Source: Succinivibrionaceae bacterium (GTDB lineage: Bacteria > Pseudomonadota > Gammaproteobacteria > Enterobacterales > Succinivibrionaceae). Taken from it: a stretch of 55,671 bases of DNA. Position 1 is the first letter of the stretch, and every line of letters starts with the position of its first letter. This document shows positions 27,574-35,216 of the stretch, one piece after another. The notes under the pieces were generated by a model. The model made no database searches. It worked only from the letters and a program-made list of their open reading frames with translations, and had not been told where the DNA came from. Both the position numbers and the translations under genes were made by a program. The stretch lies in NCBI GenBank assembly GCA_016284235.1, contig JAEEOK010000131.1, forward strand, positions 1 to 55,671. Direction: 5' to 3'.

Positions 27574-28848
27574 ATGGCTGTAAAGTTTCAAACCGTAACC
27601 GGTATGAAGGATATTCTTCCGCAGGAATCACCGCTGTGGCAGAAGGTCGAAAATGTATTGAAATCCACAGTTTCCTCCTACGGCTACTCTGAAATCAGAA
27701 TGCCGATTGTTGAAAGCACCGGGCTTTTTGTCCGGTCCATCGGCGAGGTTACTGATGTTGTTGAAAAGGAAATGTATACCTTCGATGACAACGGAGATTC
27801 ACTTTCTCTGCGTCCAGAGGGTACTGCAGGGTGTGTGCGCGCATGTGTTGAACACGGAATAATCCACAATCAGGAAAGACGCATGTGGTATACGGGACCG
27901 ATGTTCAGACATGAACGTCCTCAGAAGGGAAGATACCGCGAGTTTCATCAGTTCGGTGTGGAGATTTTCGGCGTTGCCCAGCCTGAAATGGATGCCGAGG
28001 TTATTCTTCTTACATCGAGGATCTGGAAAAAATTCGGGATCCAGGATCATCTTGTTCTTGAGCTGAATTCTCTCGGCTCCGCACAGGAGCGGGCTGCGTA
28101 CCGTGATTCCCTTGTTGAATTTCTCAAGTCCCATGAGGATGTTCTTGATGAGGACTGCAGACGACGCATGTACACCAATCCTCTCAGAGTGCTTGATACC
28201 AAGAATAATGATATTCAGAAACTGCTTGAGAATGCTCCTAAGCTTTCCGACTGCTTCGGCGAGGATACCAGGAGACATTTTAACCGGTTAAAAGAGATTC
28301 TCGATGCCAACGGCATTGCCTACCGCATAAATGAGCGGCTTGTCCGCGGTCTTGACTACTATAACAATACAGTTTTCGAGTGGGTGACTGATGCTCTGGG
28401 CTCTCAGGGTACGGTCTGCGGCGGCGGCCGTTATGACGGTCTTGTGGAGCAGCTAGGCGGTCAGCCTTCTCCTGCCGTCGGTTTTGCCATAGGACTTGAG
28501 CGTTTTGTTCTTCTCCTTCAGACCATCGGGTACAGCGATGTGGAAAATGCGGTTGATGTATTTTTCTGCGCTCAGGGCGATGAGGCTGTCAAGCAGTCCT
28601 TTGCAATCAGCGAGAATCTGAGAAATGATATTCCGGATCTTCGTCTTATGCTTAACTGCAGCGGAGGCAATTTCAAGAAGCAGTTCAAGCGTGCTGATAA
28701 ATCAGGCGCCGCTTATGCGCTTGTGCTCGGTGAAAGCGAACTTGCTGACGGAATTATCGGCATAAAGAATTTACGTCAGGAATCAGAACAGATTAACGTA
28801 AAAATATCAGAATTGACTAACGAATTAAAAAAATTATTGGGAGCTTAA
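27574..28848 (+). CDS. hisS: Histidyl-tRNA synthetase
   Basis: This class II synthetase has 424 residues, equal to E. coli HisS. Motif 1 is near the N-terminus ([13 protein letters not shown]). Motif 2 contains [23 protein letters not shown], and the histidine-specific loops are [15 protein letters not shown] and [16 protein letters not shown]-terminal anticodon-binding domain follows. It charges tRNA-His. The yfgM start codon immediately follows its stop. Confidence 0.98.
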   Translation: MAVKFQTVTGMKDILPQESPLWQKVENVLKSTVSSYGYSEIRMPIVESTGLFVRSIGEVTDVVEKEMYTFDDNGDSLSLRPEGTAGCVRACVEHGIIHNQERRMWYTGPMFRHERPQKGRYREFHQFGVEIFGVAQPEMDAEVILLTSRIWKKFGIQDHLVLELNSLGSAQERAAYRDSLVEFLKSHEDVLDEDCRRRMYTNPLRVLDTKNNDIQKLLENAPKLSDCFGEDTRRHFNRLKEILDANGIAYRINERLVRGLDYYNNTVFEWVTDALGSQGTVCGGGRYDGLVEQLGGQPSPAVGFAIGLERFVLLLQTIGYSDVENAVDVFFCAQGDEAVKQSFAISENLRNDIPDLRLMLNCSGGNFKKQFKRADKSGAAYALVLGESELADGIIGIKNLRQESEQINVKISELTNELKKLLGA

Positions 28849-29673
28849 ATGCTGTATAGTACGGAAGAACAGCAGGCTGAAGTCCTGCAGAAGTTTTGGA
28901 AGCAGAATGGTAAGACTATTATGTTCGGTCTTGTTCTGGGTATTGCGTGTATCCTTGGCTGGCAGTATTTTAAGAAATACCAGCTGCAGCAGATGGAAAG
29001 CAATACTGAACAGTATATGTATTCCTTTGAAAAAATTAATAACAACTACAATGAAGCAACAGTAAAGTCCCTTGATGACTTTATCCAGATGCACAGGAGT
29101 GATTCCTACGGTCAGATGGCGGCATTTAATCTCGCTTCTCTTGTGGCTGACAGGGGTGGTGATTATGAGAGTGCTGAGAAGTATCTTCAGATTGCTGCGG
29201 AAAGCAAGGATTCGGCTGTATCTAATGTAGCAAGGCTGAGACTGGCAAGAGTGCAGATTCAGCTGAAAAAGTTTGATGAGGCCAAAAAGACGCTGTCATC
29301 AGTCAAGAGCTCCATTTACCAGTCCTCTGTTAACGAAATCCTCGGTGATATCGCTTTTGTAAGGGGGGATCTCAGTGAGGCAAGGAAGTCATACCAGGCG
29401 GCATATGATCTGATTAAGGGCACAAATGAGGAAAATCTGAATATTATGCTCAAGAGAAAACTTGATGATCTTGCTGTCGGAACTGCAGCTCCGAAGGCCG
29501 GCAGTGATGCAGGCAAAGAGAGTGCTCCGGCATCTGACGCCAGTAAGGATGAATCAGCCTCAGAAGTGAAGGCCGGGACTGAAGCAGCGGCAGAGAGCGA
29601 AAAGTCTGAGACTGCTGCGGCTGAGAGCAAAAAGCCTGAGACTGCTCCGGCACAGAACGAAAAGTCCGAGTGA
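28849..29673 (+). CDS. yfgM: YfgM family Sec-associated chaperone
   Basis: This 274-residue protein has a short cytoplasmic start (STEEQQAEVLQKFWKQNGK), one membrane helix (about 23-41) and a periplasmic TPR domain (about 80-200). In E. coli YfgM (206 residues) partners PpiD near the Sec translocon and also restrains RcsB. Here an extra tail of about 65 residues is low-complexity (A/E/K/S repeats such as ESEKSETAAAESKKPETA). It abuts hisS and ends at a strong terminator. Confidence 0.9.
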   Translation: MLYSTEEQQAEVLQKFWKQNGKTIMFGLVLGIACILGWQYFKKYQLQQMESNTEQYMYSFEKINNNYNEATVKSLDDFIQMHRSDSYGQMAAFNLASLVADRGGDYESAEKYLQIAAESKDSAVSNVARLRLARVQIQLKKFDEAKKTLSSVKSSIYQSSVNEILGDIAFVRGDLSEARKSYQAAYDLIKGTNEENLNIMLKRKLDDLAVGTAAPKAGSDAGKESAPASDASKDESASEVKAGTEAAAESEKSETAAAESKKPETAPAQNEKSE

Positions 29674-29719
29674 CATTCTTCATGATCGGATAATTTCCGG
29701 TTTCTGTATGTTCATCCGG

Positions 29720-29763
29720 CTCTGAAGCTTTGTTTTTTAACGTGAAGCTTCAGAGTTTTTTTT
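29720..29763 (+). terminator. Terminator after yfgM
   Basis: A perfect 11-bp stem, CTCTGAAGCTT / AAGCTTCAGAG, with a 14-base loop is followed by about eight T. It closes the hisS-yfgM unit and separates yfgM from bamB, which are neighbours in E. coli. Confidence 0.92.
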
Positions 29764-29840
29764 GTTTCAGAAAGAAACTTTATTTTTCGCATTTGCGAAA
29801 GGTATGTGCTTGTGCTGAGAGATGCTGCAAAGCGTTTTTT

Positions 29841-30245
29841 TTATTGAAGGGAAGATTTTTTAAATTCAGATTTCAGCCTGCCGATCAGTGTAAGATCTGC
29901 AGGAAGCCATACTACCGAATCAAGTTCGCCGGCACCGAGCCATCTGGCTGATTCAGCTTCAACGAGTTCAATTCTGCCTGAGATGATGGTGCACCAGAAT
30001 ACTTTCATGGAAAGGTGAAATTCAGGATAATCGTATTCAATGTTATCTATCAGATCTCCGATTTCCACATCCACCCTGAGTTCCTCTTTTATTTCTCTTT
30101 TCAGTGCCGTCTGCGGAGTTTCCCCCGGTTCCACCTTTCCTCCCGGAAACTCCCATTTACCCTTGAAATCTCCGTATCCCCTGGCTGTGGCGAAAATTTT
30201 TTCTCCCCTGCGGATAACGGCGGCCACTACATTTATTGTTTTCAT
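29841..30245 (-). CDS. Nudix hydrolase, MutT/NudG-like
   Basis: This 134-residue protein has a Nudix box GGKVEPGETPQTALKREIKEEL (about residues 34-56) in which the usual glycine after EEL is arginine. The family hydrolyses nucleoside diphosphates linked to another moiety; MutT/NudG members clean oxidised or unusual (d)NTPs. The phrase ATARGYGDFKGKWEFPGGK and the LPAD segment near the end resemble a group common in gut Firmicutes (recalled, not searched). It is inserted on the opposite strand between yfgM and bamB, which points to later insertion or transfer. Substrate not assigned. Confidence 0.85.
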   Translation of the reverse strand: MKTINVVAAVIRRGEKIFATARGYGDFKGKWEFPGGKVEPGETPQTALKREIKEELRVDVEIGDLIDNIEYDYPEFHLSMKVFWCTIISGRIELVEAESARWLGAGELDSVVWLPADLTLIGRLKSEFKKSSLQ

Positions 30246-30483
30246 TAATCTGTCCCCTGATGTTTTGAGATGGGAAAATCCGGAGTCATTATAGACTTTT
30301 TTAACGTTCCGTTAAAAACTATAAATTCTCCGATCATCATCTTCTGCAGTAAATTCCGGGAATGCGGCATTTGCCTCAAGCGTCCGGCATGCCGGACCTG
30401 ATCCGCCGGGGACTGATTATGTCCTCGTACTGCCCTCCTGCAGCAACATATGCCTGAGTTGAGGGGAAAAATCTGTCTGATTA

Positions 30484-30492
30484 TGGTAGAAT
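30484..30492 (+). promoter_or_regulatory. Extended -10 promoter of bamB
   Basis: TGGTAGAAT, an extended -10, lies 36 bases before the bamB start codon and is identical to the element upstream of the NlpI-like gene. No clear -35 is seen. Confidence 0.5.
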
Positions 30493-30527
30493 GCTCTAGG
30501 TTTGAATTTGCAATTCGGGAAGAATTT

Positions 30528-31757
30528 ATGTTGCGCAAAGCTTTGTCTCTGACTGGTGTTTTATGTTTCAGCATGTTTATCCAGTCATGTTCGCTGTTTG
30601 AAAAGGATGTATATGTCATTGCCGATGTTCCTGATATTGATAATCAGTTTGATATCAATGTTGTCTGGGATACTTCCGTGGGCAGCGGTGTGGGTAAATT
30701 CTTTTCCAGTCTTGCTCCGGCAGTTTCTGACGAGAAGGTGTTTGTCGCATCCCGCGGCGGCAAGGTTGCAGCGCTTGATCGCAAGGACGGTTCAAAAATC
30801 TGGACCGCCGATCTTTCCGATGAGGAGGAAAATGACGATCGCCGCAGCCCGAGAATTTCCGGCGGTGTAGCTCTGGGTTTTGACAAGGTTTTTGTCGGAA
30901 GCGAGAACGGATACCTTTATGCACTTGATCGCAGTGAGGGCAATGTTGTATGGAAATACAATGCGGGTGAGGAGATTATGTCAAGTCCGGTTCCGCTTGC
31001 TGATCGTGTGATTGTGTATACAACCTCTGGCAGACTGATTGCGATTAATGATGAAACAGGCGAGGAGATATGGAAAACCTCCAGCGAATTCAATGATCTG
31101 TCTCTTCGCGGAACGTCTGATCTAACATCGGTGGACGGCGGTAAAATTCTTATGTACGGTACCTCCCAGGGCAAACTGAATATGATTGATTCCTCTAACG
31201 GAACCCTTATCAACACAATCATTGTATCTCTGCCGAAGGGAAGAAACTCCATTGACAAGATCGGCAGCGTAAGTGCACAGCCTCTGTTTCTTGACGGCGA
31301 GCTTGTTGCGGTCGGTTATCACGGCAGCCTGATGCATTTTGCAGGGGGCGGGACGAATGTGTGGAAAAAGAACCTCAGCTCTTACAGGAACATGTCCTAT
31401 GACTATTCTGATCTCTTTGTTACAGATGAAAAGGGGCACGTTCATTCCATCAGCAGAACTACAGGCGAGGAAAGATGGGTTAACAAGGACCTGTCATACC
31501 GTGATGTTACAGCGCCGGTTCAGTATGATTCATATGTTCTTGTAGGCGATATGGACGGATATCTGTACTGGCTAGACAGCGCCACGGGAAAAATAGCATC
31601 CATGGAGCGCATTGACAGTGACGGTTTGTATATTCCGCCGGTTATTTATGACGGAGTGGCATATCTTCAGACCAGAAGCGGTGATATTTATGCGATAACC
31701 CGCGAGTCTGGATCCGATTCTTCGTCATCTTCTTCATCTGAGGATGATGATGACTGA
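30528..31757 (+). CDS. bamB: Outer-membrane assembly lipoprotein BamB
   Basis: The start at 30528 (GGGAAGA ribosome binding site) gives 409 residues with a lipoprotein signal, lipobox IQSC (Cys21). An upstream in-frame ATG would bury the signal. The mature part has repeated PQQ-like beta-propeller blades (GKVAALDRKDGSKIW, GYLYALDRSEGNVVWKY, GRLIAINDETGEEIW and others), as in the eight-bladed BamB of the BAM complex. E. coli BamB has 392 residues. The chain ends in an unusual Ser/Asp tail. der follows, as in E. coli. Confidence 0.94.
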   Translation: MLRKALSLTGVLCFSMFIQSCSLFEKDVYVIADVPDIDNQFDINVVWDTSVGSGVGKFFSSLAPAVSDEKVFVASRGGKVAALDRKDGSKIWTADLSDEEENDDRRSPRISGGVALGFDKVFVGSENGYLYALDRSEGNVVWKYNAGEEIMSSPVPLADRVIVYTTSGRLIAINDETGEEIWKTSSEFNDLSLRGTSDLTSVDGGKILMYGTSQGKLNMIDSSNGTLINTIIVSLPKGRNSIDKIGSVSAQPLFLDGELVAVGYHGSLMHFAGGGTNVWKKNLSSYRNMSYDYSDLFVTDEKGHVHSISRTTGEERWVNKDLSYRDVTAPVQYDSYVLVGDMDGYLYWLDSATGKIASMERIDSDGLYIPPVIYDGVAYLQTRSGDIYAITRESGSDSSSSSSSEDDDD

Positions 31758-31979
31758 TTTGTCCTCAGGGTCTGATATCAGTAAATTTTAAAAATGCGGT
31801 GCATCCGGACAGTCCGGATCTGCCCTTTGCATGCGTTGAGGCGGAGCTTTAGCATCGGTCAGCCGGCTTCCTCATTTGCGGCAGTGCATATCGGAAAATC
31901 CGTTATCTGCGGTTTAAGCATGTTTGGCAGTCTTCGCGGCGGACAAATTTAATTTTTTATTTAATTTAGAGAGAAAAAA

Positions 31980-33776
31980 ATGACACCAGTAGTAGCCTTG
32001 GTTGGACGTCCTAATGTAGGTAAATCCACAATGTTCAATCGTTTGACCCACAGTAGAGACGCCCTGGTTGCAAATTTCCCCGGACTTACCAGAGATCGCA
32101 AATACGGAAAGGCTCAGATCAACGGACTGGATTTTATTGTTATCGACACCGGCGGTATAGACGGCTCAGAGGAAGGTATTGAGGAAATGATGGCGCAGCA
32201 GTCCTATCTTGCCATGCAGGAGGCTGACATCATAGTGTTCCTTGTGGATGCACGTGACGGTATTCTTGCAGGGGATGAGGTGATAGCCAATCATCTTCGG
32301 AAAATTGCCAAGCCCGTAATTTTAGCCGCCAACAAGGTTGACGGTATTGATGCTGATTCAGCATGTGCGGAATTCTATGCACTAGCCTTCGGTGAGGTGC
32401 ACCATCTGGCCGTATCCCACGGCACCGGCCTTACGACTTTGATGAATGATGTGATCTATCCTGAACTGGTCAGGATCAAAAAGCAGGATCCTGATTTTAA
32501 CGAAAGGGATGACAGTGCCGGCGAGATGACGGATGAGGACAAAAATTTCAGGGTAAGTTATGTTTTCACCGGAGGAAAGATCCCGCAGTTCAAGGAGGAT
32601 CTTTCATATGAGTATGCACCTCTTAAGGCTGTAAAGCTTCAGGAGCATGTTGAAGTGGAGCAGCACGGCTCTGAAATTACACTTTCTGTATATTATCAGG
32701 GCAGAGATCTTTATCTTCAGTTTGCAGAAGGGGAGAGACTTTCTGGAGCGGATACCTGCTTTTATATCTCTCATATTCAGGATCTTCCGTATTGTTCTCT
32801 GCCTGAGGATCCTTCAGAAATAGATGCCAGGTATGCCATGGAGGATGAGGATGCAGAGGGTGGAGCCCCTTCCGATGAGGATGCAGAGGCGCCTGAGGAT
32901 TCAGAAATAAGGTTTGCTATTGTAGGACGTCCTAATGTCGGAAAGTCTACTCTTACCAACAGACTCCTGGGTGAAAACAGAGTAATTGTCTATGATATGC
33001 CCGGAACCACCCGTGACTCGATATATATCCCGATGGAGCGTGACGGCAGAAAATACGTTGTAATAGATACGGCCGGAGTCCGCAAACGCAAAAAGGTGAC
33101 TGAAACCGTCGAAAAGTTTTCTGTAATCAAAACACTGAAGGCTGTAGAGGATTCCCATGTTGTAATTTTATTGATAGATGCACGGGACGGACTTACAGAT
33201 CAGGATCTGAGCATGCTCGGATTTATTTTAAATTCGGGCAGAGCTGTTGTTATTGCTGTAAACAAATGGGACGGACTTTCAGGTGAGGTTAAGGATCAGA
33301 TAAAGCAGGAGCTGGAGCTCAGACTCGGCTTTGTTGATTTTGCAAGAATTCATTTCATTTCAGCGCTTCACGGCACAGGCGTGGGACATCTGTTTGAATC
33401 AATAGATGAGTCATACAAATCTGCAACCCGCAGGATCAGTACGTCCCGCGTTACCAGACTGATGATTATGGCTTCAAATGAGCATCAGCCTCCTATGGTT
33501 CACGGACGAAGGGTAAGACTCAAATATGCTCATGCAGGCGGCTACAATCCTCCGCGCATCGTTATTCACGGCAATCAGGTTAATGATCTTCCTGATTCAT
33601 ATAAGAGATATCTGACAAATTATTTCAGAGAGGCTCTTCATATGGTTGGTACTCCTATCAGTCTGGAATTTGTGGAGGGCGCGAATCCGTTTGAGGGCAG
33701 AGTCAACAAACTGACACAGAGTCAGATGCGGAAGAAGAGAAGACTTATGAAGTTTGTTAAGTCTAAAAAGAAGTGA
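31980..33776 (+). CDS. der: Ribosome-biogenesis GTPase Der (EngA) with enlarged linker
   Basis: Der helps assemble the 50S subunit. Two GTPase domains are visible: G1 [14 protein letters not shown] (about 8-21) and its copy [14 protein letters not shown] (about 315-328), each with DTGG or DTAG and NK(W/V)D motifs. A C-terminal KH-like domain (about 495-598) follows. E. coli Der has 490 residues. The excess sits between the G domains: about 138 residues (about 170-308) against roughly 35-40. That insert is a beta-rich segment followed by an acidic stretch rich in ED and DEDAE. Confidence 0.94.
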   Translation: MTPVVALVGRPNVGKSTMFNRLTHSRDALVANFPGLTRDRKYGKAQINGLDFIVIDTGGIDGSEEGIEEMMAQQSYLAMQEADIIVFLVDARDGILAGDEVIANHLRKIAKPVILAANKVDGIDADSACAEFYALAFGEVHHLAVSHGTGLTTLMNDVIYPELVRIKKQDPDFNERDDSAGEMTDEDKNFRVSYVFTGGKIPQFKEDLSYEYAPLKAVKLQEHVEVEQHGSEITLSVYYQGRDLYLQFAEGERLSGADTCFYISHIQDLPYCSLPEDPSEIDARYAMEDEDAEGGAPSDEDAEAPEDSEIRFAIVGRPNVGKSTLTNRLLGENRVIVYDMPGTTRDSIYIPMERDGRKYVVIDTAGVRKRKKVTETVEKFSVIKTLKAVEDSHVVILLIDARDGLTDQDLSMLGFILNSGRAVVIAVNKWDGLSGEVKDQIKQELELRLGFVDFARIHFISALHGTGVGHLFESIDESYKSATRRISTSRVTRLMIMASNEHQPPMVHGRRVRLKYAHAGGYNPPRIVIHGNQVNDLPDSYKRYLTNYFREALHMVGTPISLEFVEGANPFEGRVNKLTQSQMRKKRRLMKFVKSKKK

Positions 33777-33912
33777 TTTTTCTGTTCTTTCTGTTTCAGA
33801 ACTGATTTACATCAGAGATGCCTGATCAGGCTGCATGTTTCTGACTGTATGGTGTTTCTGACGGCTGCGCTTTGAATTCTCGTTTAAAGAGCAGAAAGCG
33901 TTTATAATTATG

Positions 33913-33950
33913 AAAAATTCCGGCACGGTAATATCCGTTCCGGAATTTTT
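33913..33950. terminator. Bidirectional terminator between der and the TPM gene
   Basis: AAAAATTCCGG (33913-33923) and CCGGAATTTTT (33940-33950) are exact complements, so the 11-bp hairpin has T runs on both strands. It serves the two convergent genes. Confidence 0.85.
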
Positions 33951-33985
33951 CTTTGTGCATAACTGCCGGGGGGAATAAACCGCGG

Positions 33986-34960
33986 TTATCGGCTGGCGCC
34001 TCCTCCTCCGAAACTTCCGCCGCCGCCGCTGTATCCGCCGCCGCCTCCTCCGAAGCCGCCTCCTCCGAAGCCTCCGCTGCCGCTCCCGCTTCCGCCTCCG
34101 CCTGCTCCTCCGTATCTAACAGCCAGGTAGATGGGGATTATAAAGATCATAAGTCCCAGGCATCCGAGAAAACTGTTTATAATCTTTTCAAGAAAACCTT
34201 CATTTTCAGTAACCTTTGCTGGTTCTGGAAAGGCAAGATCAGCCATTGTAGGCGGCTGTTTGATCGTTCCGTCTACAATTTCCATCGCTTCCCCGCCGCC
34301 GAAATCTGTATTATTATCCTCTGTTACGGGGGTAATCAGCTGTTTATCATAACTTTCGGCATACATGTCGGAGTCGTTTTCTTCATTCAGATCCTTATGT
34401 TCGGCACGTTCCTTGAAAAACATGAGTGATTTGGGATAGGCCTTATGGTATTCATCATAAATTTCCCGTGCCACCGCCGTAAAAGTGTCCGATGCGGCTT
34501 TATCCCAGTCACCTGAATTTTTCGGTTCAACTGCATAATCATCAAGGATCCTGCCGGCTTTACTGTCGGGTATTCTTCCTTCGAGCCCCTTTCCGACTTC
34601 CAGCCTTACGTGCGGCTCACCGGTTGTAAACAGTATCAGGATCCCGTTGTTCGACTCCTTCTGTCCTATACCCATCCTGTTTGCAATTTCAAGACTGTAT
34701 CTTTCGAGTGTGTCACTCTGAGTATCCGGAACCGCCATTACCACGATTTGTGCCGTTGTCTGTTTTTCAAGTTCAGCAGCCTGCTGGAAGATATATCTTT
34801 CTGTTTCATTGCTGAAAACATGGCTGTAGTCCTGGATAAAAAAGTATTTTGAACTGCTGACATCTGGGTATACCGTATCAGTCATATCCTCGCGAAGAAA
34901 AAAAACGAAGATGGTGCCGATGAGCATTGTAAAAAATGCCTTTTTAAGAAAATTAACCAT
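33986..34960 (-). CDS. TPM-domain (YgcG family) membrane protein with glycine-rich tail
   Basis: This 324-residue protein has an N-terminal membrane segment (about 5-22). A TPM domain (about 42-170, with VFSNETERYIFQQ, GILILFTTGEPHVRLEVGKGLEGRIPD and GRILDD) follows, then a second membrane segment (about 260-282) and a glycine-rich C-terminus (about 285-324, GGGGYSGGGGSFGGGGASR). TPM proteins are envelope proteins of the YgcG/Psb32 type; phosphatase activity is known only for some. The domain is outside the membrane. It is divergent from the clostripain-like gene. Confidence 0.85.
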   Translation of the reverse strand: MVNFLKKAFFTMLIGTIFVFFLREDMTDTVYPDVSSSKYFFIQDYSHVFSNETERYIFQQAAELEKQTTAQIVVMAVPDTQSDTLERYSLEIANRMGIGQKESNNGILILFTTGEPHVRLEVGKGLEGRIPDSKAGRILDDYAVEPKNSGDWDKAASDTFTAVAREIYDEYHKAYPKSLMFFKERAEHKDLNEENDSDMYAESYDKQLITPVTEDNNTDFGGGEAMEIVDGTIKQPPTMADLAFPEPAKVTENEGFLEKIINSFLGCLGLMIFIIPIYLAVRYGGAGGGGSGSGSGGFGGGGFGGGGGGYSGGGGSFGGGGASR

Positions 34961-35167
34961 GGATCTGCTTACCTTTAGTCAATTATGCGAAAGTCAGCCT
35001 TCATTGTAATTGACACTGAAAATGTGTCAAATTTTTTTTATCAGGATGTTTTATCCGGGGCAGGTCCGCATGCTGCTTAAACATACCCCGGCGCCTCATA
35101 TTTTTATATTTGAAATGGAAATGTTTAAAAAATTTTTCATGCAGGACAAAAATGTAAATAAAATGTA

Positions 35168-35173
35168 TATAAT
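35168..35173 (+). promoter_or_regulatory. -10 element upstream of the clostripain-like gene
   Basis: A perfect TATAAT predicts transcription from about 35180. This lies inside the longest possible reading frame and supports the internal GTG at 35217 as the true start. A -35-like GACAAA lies 17 bases upstream but is weak. Confidence 0.5.
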
Positions 35174-35216
35174 TGTTCGTAGGTTTGTATCAGTAAATTT
35201 TTTTGATAGGTCGGCC

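Noticed and set aside
33986-34110. Plus-strand Ala/Ser-rich frame opposite the TPM gene
   Set aside because: It is the mirror of the glycine-rich codons of the TPM protein and has no start signals of its own.
35010-35216. Longer N-terminus of the clostripain-like protein
   Set aside because: It would bury a textbook signal peptide, and a TATAAT at 35168-35173 lies within it.
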